Source: Deltaproteobacteria bacterium
GTDB taxonomy: Bacteria > Myxococcota_A > Polyangia > Polyangiales > Houyiibacteriaceae
DNA: 64,000 nt
Assembly: GCA_017644045.1 (NCBI GenBank)
Contig: JAEPMI010000001.1
Coordinates: 240,470 to 304,469 of the forward strand
Direction of reading: 5' to 3'
In this document: positions 1 to 8,400 of the stretch, in pieces
Layout of the letters: the number at the start of each line of letters is the position of its first letter
How positions within the stretch are numbered: position 1 is the stretch's first letter
The notes under the pieces: generated by a model
What the model saw: the letters and a program-made list of their open reading frames with translations, nothing else
Databases searched by the model: none
What the model was told of the DNA's origin: nothing
Position numbers and translations under genes: made by a program

Positions 1-33
1 GTCGACGCGCCCGAACCCGCCGCCGAGGAATGA
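1..33 (+). CDS. C-terminal tail of an upstream gene (partial)
   Basis: Frame 1 stays open from the window edge and reads a short acidic tail, VDAPEPAAEE, then TGA at 31-33. The stop overlaps the ATG of the glycosylase gene (ATGA at 30-33), the usual signature of translational coupling, so this is probably the end of a real upstream gene in the same operon. Only ten residues are visible and no family can be named. Confidence 0.45.
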   Translation, partial: VDAPEPAAEE

Positions 34-977
34 CCCGCACGCCGGATGCGGAGCGGGTGTTCGAGTGCGAGCACCCGACCGACCCGGTGCGCACGCTTCG
101 CCTGCAGCGGCTCGGTCGAAAGGACGAGTCGATGCACGTCGAGCCCGGCGCGCTCACCCTCGCCACGCGCACCCGCGCGGGGGCGGTCGCGGTGCGACTC
201 GAGGCGCTCGACCCACACCGCGTGCGCCTCTCGGCGTGGGGACCGGCGGCCGAGTACGCAGCCGAGCGAGGCGAGTGGCTGCTCGGGCTGGACGACGATC
301 CGACCACCTTCGATCCGACCGCGGGCGGCACCGCCGATCCGACGGTCGCGCGTCGGCTGCGGCGGATGATGCGCGAGCAGGAGAGCATGCGACTCGGGCG
401 CTCGCTCTCGGTCTTCGACATCCTGGTCCGCACGGTGCTCCAGCAGCGGGTGACCTGGATCGAGGCGACGAGAGCGCAGCGCGTGCTGACGCGCGAGTAC
501 GGCGAGCCTGCGCCGTTGCCCGGGCTTCGGCTGCCGGCCGACCCGCGAAAGCTCGCGGCCGCGCCCTACTACGATCTGCACCCCGCGGGCATCGAGCGAA
601 GCCGCGCCAAGACGTTGCGATTGCTCGCCAAGCGCGCGGCCGCGATCGACGACATCGACCAGCTGCCGCCCGAGGAAGCGAAGGCCGCGCTCTTCGCGCT
701 CCCGGGGATCGGGGGCTGGTCGGTCGGCATGATCGCCGGTTTCGGTCTCGGCGATCCCGACGCGGTCCCGGTCGGTGACTTCCACCTGCCGAACGTGGTC
801 AGCACCTTCTTCGCGGGCGAGCCGCGCGGCGACGACCGGCGGATGCTCGAGCTGCTGAAGCCCTTCAGGGGCCACCGCTTCCGCGTCATCCGCCTGCTGA
901 TGACCTCCGGCATTCACGCCGAGCGCCGCGGTCCGAAGAACGCACCGTCGAAATGGACGACGGACTCGAACTACTGA
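30..977 (+). CDS. DNA-3-methyladenine glycosylase II-like protein (HhH-GPD superfamily)
   Basis: A 315-residue base-excision repair glycosylase of the AlkA type, expected to remove alkylated bases from DNA in the cytoplasm. The first ~95 residues resemble the AlkA N-terminal domain and the rest is the helix-hairpin-helix GPD fold. Visible family marks are LQQR near residues 137-140, the hairpin LPGIGGW near 224-230, and PVGDFHLPN, whose Asp near 250 matches the catalytic aspartate of AlkA/OGG-type enzymes. Length is slightly above E. coli AlkA (282). The ATG overlaps the stop of a preceding frame by 4 bases, which supports this start. No methyltransferase (Ada) domain is attached. The exact substrate range cannot be told from sequence. 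Confidence 0.85.
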   Translation: MTRTPDAERVFECEHPTDPVRTLRLQRLGRKDESMHVEPGALTLATRTRAGAVAVRLEALDPHRVRLSAWGPAAEYAAERGEWLLGLDDDPTTFDPTAGGTADPTVARRLRRMMREQESMRLGRSLSVFDILVRTVLQQRVTWIEATRAQRVLTREYGEPAPLPGLRLPADPRKLAAAPYYDLHPAGIERSRAKTLRLLAKRAAAIDDIDQLPPEEAKAALFALPGIGGWSVGMIAGFGLGDPDAVPVGDFHLPNVVSTFFAGEPRGDDRRMLELLKPFRGHRFRVIRLLMTSGIHAERRGPKNAPSKWTTDSNY

Positions 978-1038
978 CGGATAGGCACTGGGTGACAGTC
1001 CGGTTGACGACCCGCCCCCGGTCTCGGATGCTCCGGTC

Positions 1039-1644
1039 GTGAACACCGAGACCGACGCGGCCCCGCTGGGCCGACGCGAGCGACGCAAGCGCGCCACCCG
1101 CGAGGCTCTGCTCGACGCGGCCTTCGCGCTCTTCGCAGAGCGCGGCTACCACGAGACCACGGTCGACGAGATCGCCGACGCCGCAGGGGTCTCGCGCCGG
1201 ACCGCCTTCCGCTACTTCCCGACCAAGCATTCGCTGGTCTTCCCCGAGCGGGAACGGCGGCTGGAGCGCTTCAAGGAACTGCTCCACGACGATCCGAAGC
1301 TCCGTCCGTACCAGGCGCTGCGGCACGCGGTGCTCGCCCTGGCGGTCGAGTACCAGGAGGAGCGTGGCTACCTCGTCGCGCAGGACGCGCTGGTGCAGGC
1401 GACGCCGGAGCTCGCCGGCCTCGAGCTGCGGATGGACCGCGACTTCGAGGAGGCGATGGTCGAGCGTCTGCGCGACGGCGGACGATCACGCGCGGCGGCC
1501 CGCCGAGCGCGGGTGCTCGGGGCCGCCGTCATGGGCGTGATCCGCGCCTCCCTCCGCGAGTGGCTCGACGGCGGGGGCAAGGCGGACCTGGCCGGCCTCG
1601 GTGAAGAGGCCTTCCGGGTTCTGGAAGAGGGCGTCTCGGTCTGA
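1039..1644 (+). CDS. TetR/AcrR-family transcriptional regulator
   Basis: A 201-residue repressor-type protein. The N-terminal DNA-binding domain (residues ~15-65) shows the family pattern: a basic lead (RRERRKRATREALLDAA), then the helix-turn-helix TTVDEIADAAGVSRRTAFRYF ending in the typical recognition-helix FRYFPTKHSL. The C-terminal helical ligand domain is not specific enough to name an effector. The start is GTG at 1039; no clear Shine-Dalgarno is present. It lies 61 bp after the glycosylase and is followed by a convergent infA, so its target is not obvious from context. Confidence 0.85.
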   Translation: MNTETDAAPLGRRERRKRATREALLDAAFALFAERGYHETTVDEIADAAGVSRRTAFRYFPTKHSLVFPERERRLERFKELLHDDPKLRPYQALRHAVLALAVEYQEERGYLVAQDALVQATPELAGLELRMDRDFEEAMVERLRDGGRSRAAARRARVLGAAVMGVIRASLREWLDGGGKADLAGLGEEAFRVLEEGVSV

Positions 1645-1754
1645 GCTGCCGCGTCAGGAGGACGTGGCGCGAAGCGCGAGGACGCACCGAGCGGCCATGC
1701 CGCGAGACCTTCAGGTTTTTGGGGAGACGAGGAGCGATTCACTCGCGACGAGTC

Positions 1755-1777
1755 GGGGGATTTTCCCAAAATCCCCC
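1755..1777. terminator. Perfect hairpin between convergent genes, candidate bidirectional terminator
   Basis: GGGGGATTTT at 1755-1764 pairs perfectly with AAAATCCCCC at 1768-1777 around a 3-nt loop. It sits 110 bp after the TetR stop and 12 bp after the infA stop, which face each other. The arms contain T/A runs but no long U-tract follows on either strand, so termination is inferred from position and stem strength. Confidence 0.55.
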
Positions 1778-1788
1778 AGGGAAAGAAT

Positions 1789-2085
1789 TCACTTCTGCCG
1801 GAAGACGATCATTCCGTGGGTGAGATCGTAGGGCGAGAGGGCGACCGTGACGTGGTCGCCGAGGATCACTCGGATGCGGAACTTGCGCATCCGGCCGCAG
1901 AGCTGTGCTCGAACGGTGTTGCCCGCCTCGGTCTCGACCTCGAACTGACCACCAGCGAAGACATTGGTGATCACACCGTTGAGCTTGATGTGATCGTCAC
2001 GTCCTGTGTCTTCCTGGTCGTCGAAACGACGACGACGTCCGCCTTTGCGACGGCCGCCACCGCCTCTCCTGGGTCGTTTTGCCAA
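1789..2085 (-). CDS. infA: Translation initiation factor IF-1 with basic N-terminal extension
   Basis: A 98-residue protein. Residues ~31-98 are the S1/OB-fold of IF-1: IKLNGVITNVFAGGQFEVET, then CGRMRKFRIRVILGDHVTV and the diagnostic LSPYDLTHGMIVFR ending. IF-1 binds the 30S A-site with IF-2 and IF-3 during initiation. Canonical IF-1 is ~72 residues; here about 28 residues are added in front, rich in Arg, Gly and Lys (KRPRRGGGGRRKGGRRRR). The start is TTG at 2085, backed by an AGGAG seven bases upstream; no ATG would preserve the extension, and the extension is continuous with the OB fold. Terminator-like hairpin follows the stop. Confidence 0.88.
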   Translation of the reverse strand: MAKRPRRGGGGRRKGGRRRRFDDQEDTGRDDHIKLNGVITNVFAGGQFEVETEAGNTVRAQLCGRMRKFRIRVILGDHVTVALSPYDLTHGMIVFRQK

Positions 2086-2113
2086 ACTGGTTCTCCTGGG
2101 TGTGGTTTCGTGT

Positions 2114-2130
2114 CCGCCGGGGTCCGGCGG
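2114..2130. other. Hairpin in the infA leader
   Basis: CCGCCGG (2114-2120) and CCGGCGG (2124-2130) form a 7-bp perfect GC stem with a 3-nt loop, about 28 nt upstream of the infA TTG. It could be a leader structure affecting infA translation or the terminator of the preceding minus-strand gene, but no U-tract follows on that strand. Function is inference. Confidence 0.35.
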
Positions 2131-2204
2131 CGTTTTCTGCCCTCGTGGGGCGGCACACCCTAAGTCGGCTCGGCCCGAGACGCCAGTAGCGGCCCCCTCG
2201 CGCC

Positions 2205-3128
2205 TCAGCGGTCCAGACGGGACTTGAGGTCGCGGCCCCAGCGGGCGATGTGGTGGTAGAAGGGCGTCTTGGACGCCTCGTCCTTGGGGCTGTAGGCGTC
2301 CGTGAGGTAGGGCACGTAGCAGGTCCGGCGGAGGCTGCGGAGCCCCTCGTGGGGGCAGCGCTCGACCCGGTGCCAGGTCCGGCCGTCGTGGACGGTCAGA
2401 TCGCCGGGCTCGGTCTCGACGGCGATCTCGTCCGGGTCGACGTCGTGGGACACGAAGTAGGGCTTGCGGGTGAGCATGTCCCAGAAGCCCTGGCGGTGGC
2501 TGCCGGGGATGATCCGGAGGCCGCCGTCCTCACGGCGAATGCGGTCGAAGTGCAGACCGACGTTGAGCATGGGCCCGGGGATTTCCCGGTTCATGAAGAG
2601 GTCGCGCAGGCCGTCGGTGTGCCAGCCGAGCCGCTTGTACGCGCTGCCGGGGACGTTGAGGTTGCGGTTGAAGACGAGGCCGTCCTTCTCGTGGTCGCCG
2701 ACCCGGGTCTCCTTGCCGACCAGGCTGCGGACCGGAGCGAAGCGCTCGTCGCGGACCAGCTCGTAGAGGTACTCGCTGAAGAGGGAGCTGAAGGCGAAGC
2801 GCTGGATGAAGGGCTCGCCGTCGACGCCCTTGCCCACGAAGAGCGGGATCCCGTGCACCTCGGTGCGCTTCTCGGCGAGCCAGCGCTCCTGGATCCGATC
2901 GATCTCGCTCAGCACGCGGTCGACCTCGTCCTTGGTGAGCACCTGCGCGAAGACCAGGTAGCCGTGCTCGTCGAGGAAGGCCTGCTGCACCGGCGTGATG
3001 ACCTCACCCAGCTCGAAGCGGGTGGCGAGCGGCAGGGCGCGCGCCTCGCGGCGGTCGGCGTCGGTCACCTCGGCGCGGGGCGGCGAAACGAGCATCTCGG
3101 GCGTGAAGCTGGGCTGGACGGCGTACAT
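2205..3128 (-). CDS. Phytanoyl-CoA dioxygenase (PhyH)-like Fe(II)/2-oxoglutarate oxygenase
   Basis: A 307-residue predicted non-haem iron oxygenase of the double-stranded beta-helix fold. The metal triad is visible: HTD at residues ~170-172 (LGWHTDGLRDL) and the distal His near 253 in VHDGRTWHRVERCP; the Arg-rich GLRSLRRT that follows is in the place of the 2-oxoglutarate-binding Arg. The family hydroxylates phytanoyl-CoA and many natural products, so the substrate stays open. It lies 37 bp downstream of a TetR gene on the same strand, which probably regulates it. Confidence 0.8.
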   Translation of the reverse strand: MYAVQPSFTPEMLVSPPRAEVTDADRREARALPLATRFELGEVITPVQQAFLDEHGYLVFAQVLTKDEVDRVLSEIDRIQERWLAEKRTEVHGIPLFVGKGVDGEPFIQRFAFSSLFSEYLYELVRDERFAPVRSLVGKETRVGDHEKDGLVFNRNLNVPGSAYKRLGWHTDGLRDLFMNREIPGPMLNVGLHFDRIRREDGGLRIIPGSHRQGFWDMLTRKPYFVSHDVDPDEIAVETEPGDLTVHDGRTWHRVERCPHEGLRSLRRTCYVPYLTDAYSPKDEASKTPFYHHIARWGRDLKSRLDR

Positions 3129-3165
3129 GGCGTGCTCCTGGATGGGCGTGGGTCGGGGTCGGGGC

Positions 3166-3777
3166 TCAGATGCCGAGCATCTGGTGGGCGTGGTCGACGA
3201 GGTGGTCCTCGACGGCTCGAAGGGCGGCGTCGGGGGTGTCGGTGCCGGTGACGAGCATCAGCTCGCTCTCCTCGGCGATCGCGTAGCGGCCGTTGAGGAA
3301 GACGAGGCTCTGGAGGGGCAGACGCAGCGACGACGGGTCGCGACCGGTGGCCGCGGCGACGAGGGTCGAGGCCTGCTCGAGAAAGGGCAGGAGGAAGTCG
3401 TCGACGCGACCGGTGTCGAGCGCGCCGCGGGCGACCACTCGGCGCATCATCAGCCGCATGGTGGTGCGGCGATCGCGGGCGAAGCGGAAGGTGGCCCGGA
3501 CCGCGTCCTCGAGGATCGAGTCGACGCCGGAGCTGCCGAGGGCCGTCACGAGATGGGCGCGGAGCTCGGCGAGCTCCTCGTACATCGCGCCGACGCACGC
3601 CTCGTAGAGGTCGTCCTTCGAGCCGAAGTAGTGATGGACCATGGCCAGGCTGACCCCGGCTCCCTTGGCGATGTCCCGCACCGAGCTCTTCGCCCCCTTC
3701 TCCGAGAAGAAGAGCGTCGCGCTCTCGAGGATACGCTGCTTCGTCGCCGCAGCGTCCGCGTTCACCGGTCTCGCCAT
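3166..3777 (-). CDS. TetR-family repressor, probably autoregulated
   Basis: A 203-residue TetR regulator. Residues ~10-60 carry the DNA-binding domain: ATKQRILESATLFFSEKGA, then SVRDIAKGAGVSLAMVHHYF with the family HYFGSKDDLYEA ending. The remainder is a helical effector domain with no close functional clue. The start codon lies 15 bp from a perfect 18-bp palindrome at 3793-3810, which makes autorepression likely. The downstream oxygenase on the same strand is the obvious co-regulated gene. Confidence 0.87.
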   Translation of the reverse strand: MARPVNADAAATKQRILESATLFFSEKGAKSSVRDIAKGAGVSLAMVHHYFGSKDDLYEACVGAMYEELAELRAHLVTALGSSGVDSILEDAVRATFRFARDRRTTMRLMMRRVVARGALDTGRVDDFLLPFLEQASTLVAAATGRDPSSLRLPLQSLVFLNGRYAIAEESELMLVTGTDTPDAALRAVEDHLVDHAHQMLGI

Positions 3778-3792
3778 ACCGGAGACATTAAC

Positions 3793-3810
3793 TAATCAAA
3801 CGTTTGATTA
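3793..3810. promoter_or_regulatory. Perfect 18-bp palindrome, predicted TetR operator
   Basis: TAATCAAACGTTTGATTA reads identically on both strands. It is an AT-rich island in GC-rich DNA, directly upstream of the TetR gene (start 3777), where promoter and operator are expected. TetR dimers commonly bind palindromes of this size. The assignment to this regulator is inference from position and symmetry. Confidence 0.75.
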
Positions 3811-3904
3811 CAAACCCAGCCCGTGCGATCCCTCACCCGTGACCCCCAGCAACACCGGGGACACTCCCCCCCTCCCGATCCCCCAATTTTCTAGGGCTCT
3901 CCGA

Positions 3905-3924
3905 GAGCAAAATGAAATTTGCTC
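3905..3924 (-). terminator. Weak candidate terminator after the propeller gene
   Basis: On the minus strand GAGCAAA pairs with TTTGCTC around a 6-nt loop, starting 13 nt after the stop of the propeller gene. No U-tract follows, so this is a position-based call only. Confidence 0.3.
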
Positions 3925-3936
3925 CCGCCCCGCCTC

Positions 3937-4992
3937 TCAACCGAACCGCACCGCGTAGATCGGCGGCAGGTTCGCGCTCACCGTCGCCCACGAGTCGCCA
4001 CCGTTCGCGCTCATCCAGAGCGACCCGGTCGTGCTCCCGAACGCCAGCGTCTCCCCGCTCGCGTCCACGTCGAGCGCGTGCCGGAACACCAGATCGTACG
4101 CGTGCTCCTGCGGCAGCCCCTCGCGGAGCACCTCGAAGCTCTCGCCACCGTCACGGGTCCGCGCCACGACGACCTTCCCATCGACCGGCACCCGGCACTC
4201 GTCCTTCACCGCGGGCACGAACCACGCGGTCTTCGGGTCGGTGGGGTGAGCGGCCACCGCGAATCCGAACGAGCTCGGCGGGACCTCGAGCGAGCTCCAG
4301 CTCACGCCGCCATCGGTCGACCGGAACGCGCCGTTGTGGTGCTGCATCCAGACCACGTCCGGCTCGGCCGCGCAGCGCTGGATGCGATGCGGATCCTGGA
4401 TCGCCTTCATGTCTCGCTTCCCGTCGGGCATGTAGTCGGCGACGAGTCCGTCCCCGACCAGCTCCCACGCCGCGCCGTCGTCCTGGCTTCGCCACACACC
4501 GCCGCAGCTCACCGCCAACAGGAGCTCCTTCGGATCGGCGGGGTGGATCGCGATGCTGTGGATGCCGGGCGCGTCGTAGCCGCCGCCGAACGCCTGCTTC
4601 CGCTCCTCCCGATCCCAGAGCGGGCGGACCAGCGTCCAGCTCTCCCCCGCGTCGTCGCTGTGGAAGAGCCCTCCCGGGATGGTCCCCGCCCACAGCCGAT
4701 CCCCCGCGGCCTCGAGCGACCAGATGAGCTCGAGCGACCACTTCACGTCGTCGACGCCCTGCGGCTGCTCCGGGTACACCGGCACGGCGACCTCCTCCCA
4801 CTCCGCACCGCGCCTCCGGCGCAGCTTGGTCCCGAAGTGCCCGAGGTTCAGCGCCGCGTAGAGGGCGTCCTCCGTGGGCAACGTCAGCGTCACCGGATCG
4901 CCGAGAAAGTCCACGGAGGCGATGACCCACCCGGTTCCCTTTCGCTCGAAGGTGAAGAGCCCCTTCCGCGTCGATACGTAGAGCCGGTCCAT
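3937..4992 (-). CDS. Asp-box (BNR) beta-propeller, sialidase/VPS10-like
   Basis: A 351-residue protein made of repeated propeller blades. At least five Asp-box motifs (S/T-x-D-x-G-x-x-W type) are visible: SDDAGESW, SQDDGAAW, STDGGVSW, TRDGGESF and SANGGDSW. There is no signal peptide, so it is predicted cytoplasmic. Such propellers include sialidases and photosystem assembly factor Ycf48-like proteins, but the sialidase Arg triad and FRIP motif are not evident, so glycosidase activity should not be assumed. It starts 10 bp after the stop of a small MoaD/ThiS-like gene, so the two form an operon. Confidence 0.8.
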   Translation of the reverse strand: MDRLYVSTRKGLFTFERKGTGWVIASVDFLGDPVTLTLPTEDALYAALNLGHFGTKLRRRRGAEWEEVAVPVYPEQPQGVDDVKWSLELIWSLEAAGDRLWAGTIPGGLFHSDDAGESWTLVRPLWDREERKQAFGGGYDAPGIHSIAIHPADPKELLLAVSCGGVWRSQDDGAAWELVGDGLVADYMPDGKRDMKAIQDPHRIQRCAAEPDVVWMQHHNGAFRSTDGGVSWSSLEVPPSSFGFAVAAHPTDPKTAWFVPAVKDECRVPVDGKVVVARTRDGGESFEVLREGLPQEHAYDLVFRHALDVDASGETLAFGSTTGSLWMSANGGDSWATVSANLPPIYAVRFG

Positions 4993-5002
4993 CGCTCGCT
5001 CC

Positions 5003-5263
5003 TCAGCCCCCCGAGAGGGCTTGCATGATCACCACCTCGCTCGTCGGTCGCACCGCGCGGGCGAGGTCTCGAACGGCCTCGCCGTCCACGAACACGACGA
5101 TGTGCCGGCGCAGCCCGCCCTGATCGTCGAGCACGTAGCCGCGCAGCCGGTCGTGGCTCGCGAAGAGCCCCTCGAGCACCTCCGCGACGGTCTCCCCCGC
5201 GACCTCGCACGCGGGCACCGTGAGGTGCCGAGCGAGGATCGGAGCGACGTCGACGTGAGCCAC
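5003..5263 (-). CDS. MoaD/ThiS-like ubiquitin-fold protein ending in Gly-Gly
   Basis: An 86-residue protein with GTG start at 5263. The pattern is that of the beta-grasp sulfur carriers: a hydrophobic N-terminal strand, ETVAEVLEGL helix region, RRHIVVFVDGEAVRDL middle and a C terminus SEVVIMQALSGG. The terminal Gly-Gly is the feature adenylated and thiocarboxylated (MoaD, ThiS, CysO) or conjugated in related systems. No MoaE, MoeB/ThiF or JAB protease gene is in the window. It is immediately upstream of the Asp-box propeller (10 bp). The much longer open frame extending over it to 9190 is an antisense artefact of the high-GC genes on the other strand. Confidence 0.72.
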   Translation of the reverse strand: MAHVDVAPILARHLTVPACEVAGETVAEVLEGLFASHDRLRGYVLDDQGGLRRHIVVFVDGEAVRDLARAVRPTSEVVIMQALSGG

Positions 5264-5407
5264 GACGAGAGCCTCGAACGCGCGCCGAGCTCCGGTCAAG
5301 CGCGGCCGGCCGGCTGGATCGGTCGTAGCTCGCGTGTCACTGAAAAGCTCCACGGCCCAGACGTCGCGAGCGCTAGGCTCCAGCGACCGGCCGGAGATCT
5401 TTCCCTC

Positions 5408-8400
5408 ATGAACACACGCACCCTTCGATTCGCTTCCCTCTCCCTCTGCATCCTCGCGCTCGCTTGCGGCGACGACGGCGGCACCGACCCCGATGGCGCC
5501 ATGCCGATGGAGGACGCCGCCATGACGGAGGACGCCGCCATGACGGAGGACGCGTCCACCGAGGACATGGGTCCGGTCGACGACATGGGTCCGGTCGACG
5601 ACATGGGGATGCTCGACCCGGACATGGGCATGGCCGAGGACATGGGCACCAGCGACGCCTGCGTGCCGATGACCTGTGAGGACCTCGGCGCCGAGTGCGG
5701 CTCGGTCGACGACGGCTGCGGCACCACCCTCGACTGCGGTACCGACGCGACGTGCGTGGCCGCGAGCGGTGACAACGCGGTTTGCAACACGGGCACCAAC
5801 GCGTGCGAGTGCACGGTCAACACCTGCGGCGCCGGCGATTGCGGTGTCATCGACGACGGCTGCGGCGGCACCGTGGACTGCGGCACCGACTGCTCCGCGG
5901 TCGGCGCGTCCGCGACCTGCAACACCACCACGAACATGTGCGAGTGCACCGCCAGCACCTGCGAGGACCTCGGCGCCGAGTGCGGCATGGTGGACGACGG
6001 CTGCGGCACGACTCTCGACTGCGGCGGCGACGCGACCTGTGTCGCGGCCGAGGGCGCCAACGGCACCTGCAACACCCCGACGAACCTCTGCGAGTGCTCG
6101 CCCAACACCTGCGGCGCGGGCGAGTGCGGTGTCATCGACGACGGCTGCGGCGGCACCGTGGACTGCGGCACCGACTGCTCCGGCCTCGGCGCCAACGGCA
6201 CCTGCAACACCACGAGCAACATGTGCGAGTGCACCCCCGACGTCTGCGCCGCGGACAGCTGCGGCATGCCCGACAACGGCTGCGGCGCCGCGCTCGACTG
6301 CGGCACCTGCGCCGGCCTCGGCGAGAGCTGCAACGGCACCACCTTCACCTGCGAGGTGACCGCGCCCGCGCCGGCCGCCGGTCAGGTGCTCATCAACGAG
6401 CTCCTCTACGACTCGAACGGCTCGCTCTCCGAGCCGCAGGGCGAGTGGCTCGAGCTGGTGAACGCCACCGGCATGGCGCTGAACCTCACCGGCTGCACGC
6501 TCGCGGACGAGAACTCGAACGTGATGACCGTCAACGGCGTGATCCCCGCCAATGGGTTCTTCCTCTTGGCCGGCTCGCTCACCATGGCGGACAACGGTCT
6601 GGCGGTGGTCCCGAACGACCGCCTCGAGTTCGGCCTCAACAACGGCGGCGATGGTGTCACCCTGACCTGCGGCGGCGCGACCATCGACTCCATGAGCTAC
6701 GACGACGGCACCACCTGGCCGGATGCCTCGTCGGCGTCGCTCTCGCGTGACCCCTCGGCCGCCTCGATGGCCGACTCGAACGACCCGGCCAACTGGTGTC
6801 TCGGACAGACGCCCTACTTCGACGCGGGCGGCGCGGACGAGCACCTCGGCACCCCGGGTGCGGCAAACCCCGGCTGCCCGAGCACGGTCGACGTCGTGGT
6901 CGACTTCTGCCGCTTGCAGTTCCCGGACACCCTGAGCCTCGTGCCCGGAGAGTCCGCGACCGTGTACGGCCGCGTGTACGAGGAGGGCATCACGGACCAG
7001 ACCACCGCGACCGACGTGGACCCCATGCTGGTCGGCGAGCTGGGCTACGGTCCGGCGGGGACCGACGCCTCGAGCGCCGCCGGCTGGACCTGGCAGGCCG
7101 CGGCGGCGAACACCGGCTACGACGGCTCCATCGCTGGCGAGCCGAACAACGACGAGTACCAGTCGGAGCTGGTCGCTCCGCCGACGCCGGGCAACTGGGA
7201 CTACACCTACCGCTTCAGCCTGGATGGGGGCACGACCTTCCTTTATTGCGACACCGGCGAGGCCGGCACGAGCGACGGGTACAGCATCGGTAACAACGGC
7301 ATGCTGACCATCACGCCCTTCGGCACCGATGACATCACGGCCATCAAGGGCTCGACCGATGGCGTCATCGACATCGATGTCGACCTCGTCTACGTGACCT
7401 ACATCAAGCCCGCCGTGGGCTCGGACGCCGCTGGCTTCTTCGTCCAGGCGGAGACCAACGGCCCGGCCATCTTCGTGGAGGTCGACCCGAGCGGCCTCTC
7501 GGTCGGCGACGGCATCACCTTCACGGCGACCGAGCTCAGCACGGTCAGCGGCCTCCAGCGGGTCACGGCTCTGACGAACCTGACGACGGTCACGACCGGC
7601 TTCGACGTCGACACCATCCGTCAGGATCTGAGCTCGGCCACCGACCTGGTCAGCGCGCTCGGCGACTACGAGAGCGAGCTGCTCACGATCACGGCCGACA
7701 TCACGGGCGCCTTCGCGAACGCCGGCGCGGACCACTCCGCGGCCGTCATCGAGACCGCCGGCGTCACCGGAGACACCGATCTCCGCTTGCGACTGCCGAA
7801 CACCGTGGTCGCGTCCACGGGCGTACGTCAGGGCTGCAACGTGACCTTCGAGGGCGCGATGTGGCGCTTCAACGCCGTCGCCCAGCCGAGCGGCTGGGTC
7901 GACGCCGACCTGACCATCAACAGCTGCTCGGCGCCGGTAGTCGCGAGCGCCGTAGCCACCGACGCCAACACCGTCGTCGTGACCTTCGATGTCGCCGTCG
8001 GCGCCGCTAGCGTCATGGGTGACGGCTCGCAGTTCACCTTCGACAACGGCCTGACCGCCAGCGCCGCAGTCGTGAGCGGCAACCAGGTGACCCTCACCAC
8101 GTCGGCGCAGACCGGCGGCACCACCTACACCGTGACCGTCGCCGCCTCGGTGACCGACGAATTCGGCACCGCCGTCGGCACGCCGAACACCGCGATGTTC
8201 GCCGGCTTCACTCCGAGCACGGCCATCCTCATCTTCTCCGAGTACCTGGAGGGAACGAGCAGCAACAAGGCGCTCGAGATCACCAACATCGGTACCGGCG
8301 ACCAGGCGCTCGGCAACTGCGAGATCCGCCGCTACGCGAACGGCGGGACTTCGCCGACCGCCATTGCTCTGGACGCGGTCACCCTGTCCAGCGGTGACAC

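Noticed and set aside
3937-4992. Sialidase function for the Asp-box propeller
   Set aside because: Asp boxes alone are not enough; the FRIP motif and Arg triad were not found and there is no secretion signal.
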